DNA from: DASXHD01 sp038239005 | GTDB lineage: Bacteria; Myxococcota_A; Polyangia; Polyangiales; Polyangiaceae | Direction of reading: 5' to 3' | Assembly (NCBI GenBank): GCA_038239005.1 | Contig: JBBSFE010000010.1 | Location: 21,643 to 85,642, forward strand | Length of the DNA stretch: 64,000 bases | Shown: positions 61,481-64,000 of the stretch, piece after piece | Layout: each line of letters opens with the position of its first letter | Numbering within the stretch: the first letter of the stretch is position 1 | Program-made: the position numbers and the translations under genes | The notes under the pieces: generated by a model | Databases searched by the model: none | Told to the model about the DNA's origin: nothing | The model's input: only the letters and a program-made list of their open reading frames with translations

Positions 61481-62226
61481 TACGCAGCGTCGTTGGCGGC
61501 AAGGGCCTTGCCCACGAGACCGAAGCGGCGTTCGCGGCCCTGATAGCTCGCGATGGCTTCGTAGAGATGCTCGGCTTCGAAGTCAGGCCAGAGCACGTCG
61601 GCGAAATGGAGCTCGGCGTACGCGAGGCCATACAAAAGAAAATTCGAGATGCGGCGCTCGCCGCCCGTACGGATGATGAGATCCGGATCGCCGACGGAGA
61701 GGCTCGGCATCAAACCGTGGAGTGCGTCGGCGGTGACGTCGGCGGATTTGATTTCGCCTTTTTCGACGCGGCGTGCGAGCTCGCGGGCGGCGTCGGCGAT
61801 TTCTTCTCGGCCGCCGTAGCTGAGGGCGAGCGTCAGCGTCATGGCGTCGTTGGCTTCGCTCTCTTTGCGGAGCGGGTCGAGCACAGCGCGGACGATGTGC
61901 GGCAAGCGACCCACGTTGCCGACCGCGTTCAAGCGAATGCCATTGCCGAGGATCTCGCCGCGCTCGCTGAGCAAGAACTCACGGAGGAGCTCCATGAGCG
62001 CGTCGACTTCGTCTTCCGGGCGGGCCCAGTTTTGTTCGCTGAAGGCGTAGAGCGTGAGCGCGTGGAGACCGAGGCGCCTTGCCGCACGCACGACGCGACG
62101 AACGGCCTGCGACCCCTCACGGTGCCCACGACCGCGGACATGGCCGCGGAGCTGCGCCCAGCGCCCGTTGCCGTCCATGATGATGCCTACGTGCCTGGGC
62201 AAATTGCGGGCTTCGACCACCGTCAT
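61480..62226 (-). CDS. uppS: Undecaprenyl diphosphate synthase (cis-prenyltransferase)
   Basis: 248 residues from ATG 62226. It extends farnesyl diphosphate to the C55 lipid carrier for peptidoglycan and O-antigen. The five conserved regions are seen: HVGIIMDGNGRWA, GSQAVRRVVRAARRLG, TLYAFSEQNWARP, GGREEIADAAREL and DLIIRTGGERRISNFLLYG with the active-site RTGGE-RISNF. ATG 62247 is an upstream alternative, giving seven further residues, and has a GAAG seven bases upstream. Cytosolic, first gene of the uppS-cdsA-gdhA unit. Confidence 0.95.
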   Translation of the reverse strand: MTVVEARNLPRHVGIIMDGNGRWAQLRGHVRGRGHREGSQAVRRVVRAARRLGLHALTLYAFSEQNWARPEDEVDALMELLREFLLSERGEILGNGIRLNAVGNVGRLPHIVRAVLDPLRKESEANDAMTLTLALSYGGREEIADAARELARRVEKGEIKSADVTADALHGLMPSLSVGDPDLIIRTGGERRISNFLLYGLAYAELHFADVLWPDFEAEHLYEAIASYQGRERRFGLVGKALAANDAA

Positions 62227-62505
62227 GGAGCACGCGCGAGTTACCATGGATCGCTTCGACAGGGAAACGGACCGCGCCCGCAAAGCATATCGAGGCCAAA
62301 AATGACCTCAGCCGGCAATCACTTGAATCGATGGAGTCTTGGCGCTTCGTCGTGTACTGCCTGCGGCAGCGAGACGAGCGCGGCCGGGCCGCGAAACGTT
62401 CGTCCGCGAGACGCGCTGGCGGCAAGAACCTAGCGGCTTGTTCGATCTGCGAGCCGCGATGCACCGGCCTCTCAAGTCCACTGAGCTTTGAAGTACAGTA
62501 AGCGC

Positions 62506-63639
62506 GTGCAACCCGAGCGCTTGAAAGGACAGGTCGTCGCCGGCCGTTTTCGCTTGGTGGATCTCGTGGGTCGCGGCGGGATGGGCAGCGTGTGGACGGC
62601 GCATCACTTGTCGCTCAAGGTCGACGTCGCCGTGAAGTTCATGGACGGCGCATTTTCGTCCGGCGACGAAACGATGCTCAAACGCTTCCAAAAAGAAGCG
62701 ACCGCCGCAGCGTCGATCGAGAGCCCAAACGTCGTCAAAATTTTGGATTTCGGAAAAGACGAGTCCGGCCGCCCCTACCTCGCGATGGAGCTCTTGCGCG
62801 GCGAGGAGCTCGAGCAGCGATTGATGCGCGAAGGGCCGCTGCCGCTTTCGCTCATGAAGAAAGTGATTGTCGAGACGTGCAAGGGTCTTTCGGCCGCACA
62901 CGCCGCGGGCGTCATCCATCGCGATCTGAAACCCGAAAACGTTTTTCTGTGTCGCGACCCACACGCGCGCGCAGACGACAGCAGCGCGTTCAACGAGGTG
63001 AACGTGAAGCTCCTCGACTTCGGCATTGCGCGCGCCGACCGCGAGCTCTCCAACACGGGCAACCTCACGATCACCGGGCAGCTCCTCGGCACGCCGATGT
63101 TCATGTCGCCCGAGCAGGCGCTCGGCAAGAAAGACGTCGACGGGCGAAGCGATCTCTATTCACTCGGCGTCGTCGCTTACAAATGTCTCACGGGCGAGCC
63201 GCCGTATGAAGACAGCGACACGGTCGGCGAAATCATCGTGTCGATCACCACGAAAGAGCCCCGCGACCCAACGCAGTTTCGAAAAGATTTGCCGCCCTCG
63301 GTGATTGCGTGGCTGAAGAAGGCGCTCTCGAAAGATCGCGAGCAGCGCTTTGCGTCTGCGAAAGAGATGGCCAACGAGTTCGTAGCCGCATGCGACGTTC
63401 GCAAAATGGCCGTCTCGTTCTCGGGCCTCGACGTCGACGACACGAGCAAACCCCGCATCGATTTCGACGCAGCAGCTGCCGAGCAGCCTGCAACCCGCTC
63501 GCGCGCGTCGGATCCACCCACCGTGTCACGCGCGGCGAGCGTCCGCCCGAAAGCCAAATCCGAAAACGCCACGATGGTGATTGCCCTCGCCGTCCTCGCC
63601 GCGGTTGCGGTCGTGACCGTGTACGCGCTGGTTCGCTAG
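62506..63639 (+). CDS. Ser/Thr protein kinase with C-terminal membrane anchor
   Basis: 377 residues from GTG 62506; TTG 62488 would add six residues. Kinase domain: LVGRGGMGSVWTA, VAVKFM, HRDLKPENVFL, DFGIARADR and TPMFMSPEQAL. A Ser/Ala/Pro-rich linker ends in a single hydrophobic helix (TMVIALAVLAAVAVVTVYAL) with only two residues after it, so it is tail-anchored with the kinase in the cytoplasm and no periplasmic sensor. That is unlike the other membrane kinases in this window. No TPR/PEGA gene follows. The 279 bp to uppS upstream show nothing recognisable. Confidence 0.93.
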   Translation: MQPERLKGQVVAGRFRLVDLVGRGGMGSVWTAHHLSLKVDVAVKFMDGAFSSGDETMLKRFQKEATAAASIESPNVVKILDFGKDESGRPYLAMELLRGEELEQRLMREGPLPLSLMKKVIVETCKGLSAAHAAGVIHRDLKPENVFLCRDPHARADDSSAFNEVNVKLLDFGIARADRELSNTGNLTITGQLLGTPMFMSPEQALGKKDVDGRSDLYSLGVVAYKCLTGEPPYEDSDTVGEIIVSITTKEPRDPTQFRKDLPPSVIAWLKKALSKDREQRFASAKEMANEFVAACDVRKMAVSFSGLDVDDTSKPRIDFDAAAAEQPATRSRASDPPTVSRAASVRPKAKSENATMVIALAVLAAVAVVTVYALVR

Positions 63640-63766
63640 AACGCATTTCACAACGCGCACGCGTCCGACCCAATCACCGCAGTCGTTGCCCCCGGCGACT
63701 CGCCCAACCAACATTCCGGACTCCGAAAAACGATCGGGCTGTTTTCCCCTGTGCCGCGACCCTTGC

Positions 63767-64000
63767 TCATGAGACCTCCAACACATAAATCGTGCCACGA
63801 AAGAGCGTCTCGAAACCGAGGTGCTCGAGAATGGGCGCCGACGTGGACTCGCGCGCGTAGGTGACGGCGTACTCGATTCCCCGTGCACGCAAGAATGCGA
63901 GCCGCGCCGCCACGAGTGAACGATACGCGCCGCGTCCACGCGCGGCGACGAAGACTTGCGTGCCGAGCAAGTAGCCGTGATCGCCGTTGAGGAGAACGGC
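63767..64000 (-). CDS. GNAT-family acetyltransferase fragment, 5'-truncated by window edge
   Basis: The reading frame is open to the right edge. The visible 77 codons end with TGA at 63767. Acetyl-CoA-binding motif A is recognised in VFVAARGRGAYRSLVAARL, with the following helix (AFLRARGIEYAVTYA) and a C-terminal strand region (SAPILEHLGFETLFRGTIYV) characteristic of N-acetyltransferases. Substrate unknown. The 127 bp between it and the kinase hold no gene. Confidence 0.85.
   Translation of the reverse strand, partial: AVLLNGDHGYLLGTQVFVAARGRGAYRSLVAARLAFLRARGIEYAVTYARESTSAPILEHLGFETLFRGTIYVLEVS

Noticed and set aside
62284..62505. Small gene or riboswitch before the last kinase
   Set aside because: The plus-strand frame is only the continuation of antisense to uppS; no conserved RNA element recognised.

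Overview
The window is high-GC bacterial DNA, densely packed on both strands, and reads like a chromosome segment of a myxobacterium of the Polyangia type. Six Ser/Thr protein kinases lie in 64 kb, several followed by secreted TPR/PEGA-like proteins. Lipoproteins carry long Asp/Ala/Ser-rich tethers. A hybrid histidine kinase sits next to a diguanylate-cyclase response regulator. Many genes are joined by ATGA, TGATG or GTGA overlaps. No rRNA, tRNA, CRISPR array or transposase was seen.

Layout. 1-3.8 kb: two divergent kinases, the left one cut by the window edge, and a PEGA-like protein. 3.8-8.2 kb: a PBP4-type carboxypeptidase, a peptide-binding protein and a 14-helix exporter. 8.2-11.8 kb: two M16 peptidase-family proteins (one frameshifted, one lacking the zinc motif) and a papain-like protein in one coupled unit. 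11.7-14.5 kb: exonuclease III, a chlorite-dismutase-family protein and two small envelope proteins. 14.5-17.5 kb: hybrid kinase and GGDEF regulator. 17.5-20.4 kb: homogentisate and 4-hydroxyphenylpyruvate dioxygenases (tyrosine catabolism) around a DUF924 gene. 20.4-28.7 kb: a STAND ATPase and two lipoprotein operons, one including a lipoyl-free E2 acyltransferase. 28.9-36.5 kb: kinase, CTP synthase, and a coupled kinase/TPR-PEGA/TPR-PEGA triplet. 36.5-46.7 kb: CCP-like carboxypeptidase, phosphoesterase, Fe-S cluster protein, PQQ/HEAT pair, MutL, a frameshifted SpoIIE-like phosphatase and an M15 peptidase. 46.9-50.5 kb: pyruvate phosphate dikinase and MiaA. 50.5-51.6 kb: a repeat-rich accessory island around a DUF559 endonuclease. 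51.6-59.3 kb: paired hypotheticals, hydrolase, parvulin, lipoprotein and another kinase/TPR-PEGA pair. 59.4-62.2 kb: uppS-cdsA-gdhA. 62.5-64 kb: a tail-anchored kinase and a GNAT fragment.

Themes. Three kinases are directly followed by predicted envelope TPR/PEGA proteins, which suggests a modular kinase-envelope signalling arrangement. Many transcription-unit heads have a TANNNT-like hexamer only 6-9 nt before the start codon and no Shine-Dalgarno sequence, suggesting leaderless mRNAs. In-frame hexanucleotide repeats encode flexible Ala-rich linkers in several kinases, lipoproteins and MutL. Two genes carry single-base frameshifts that could be real or sequencing errors.
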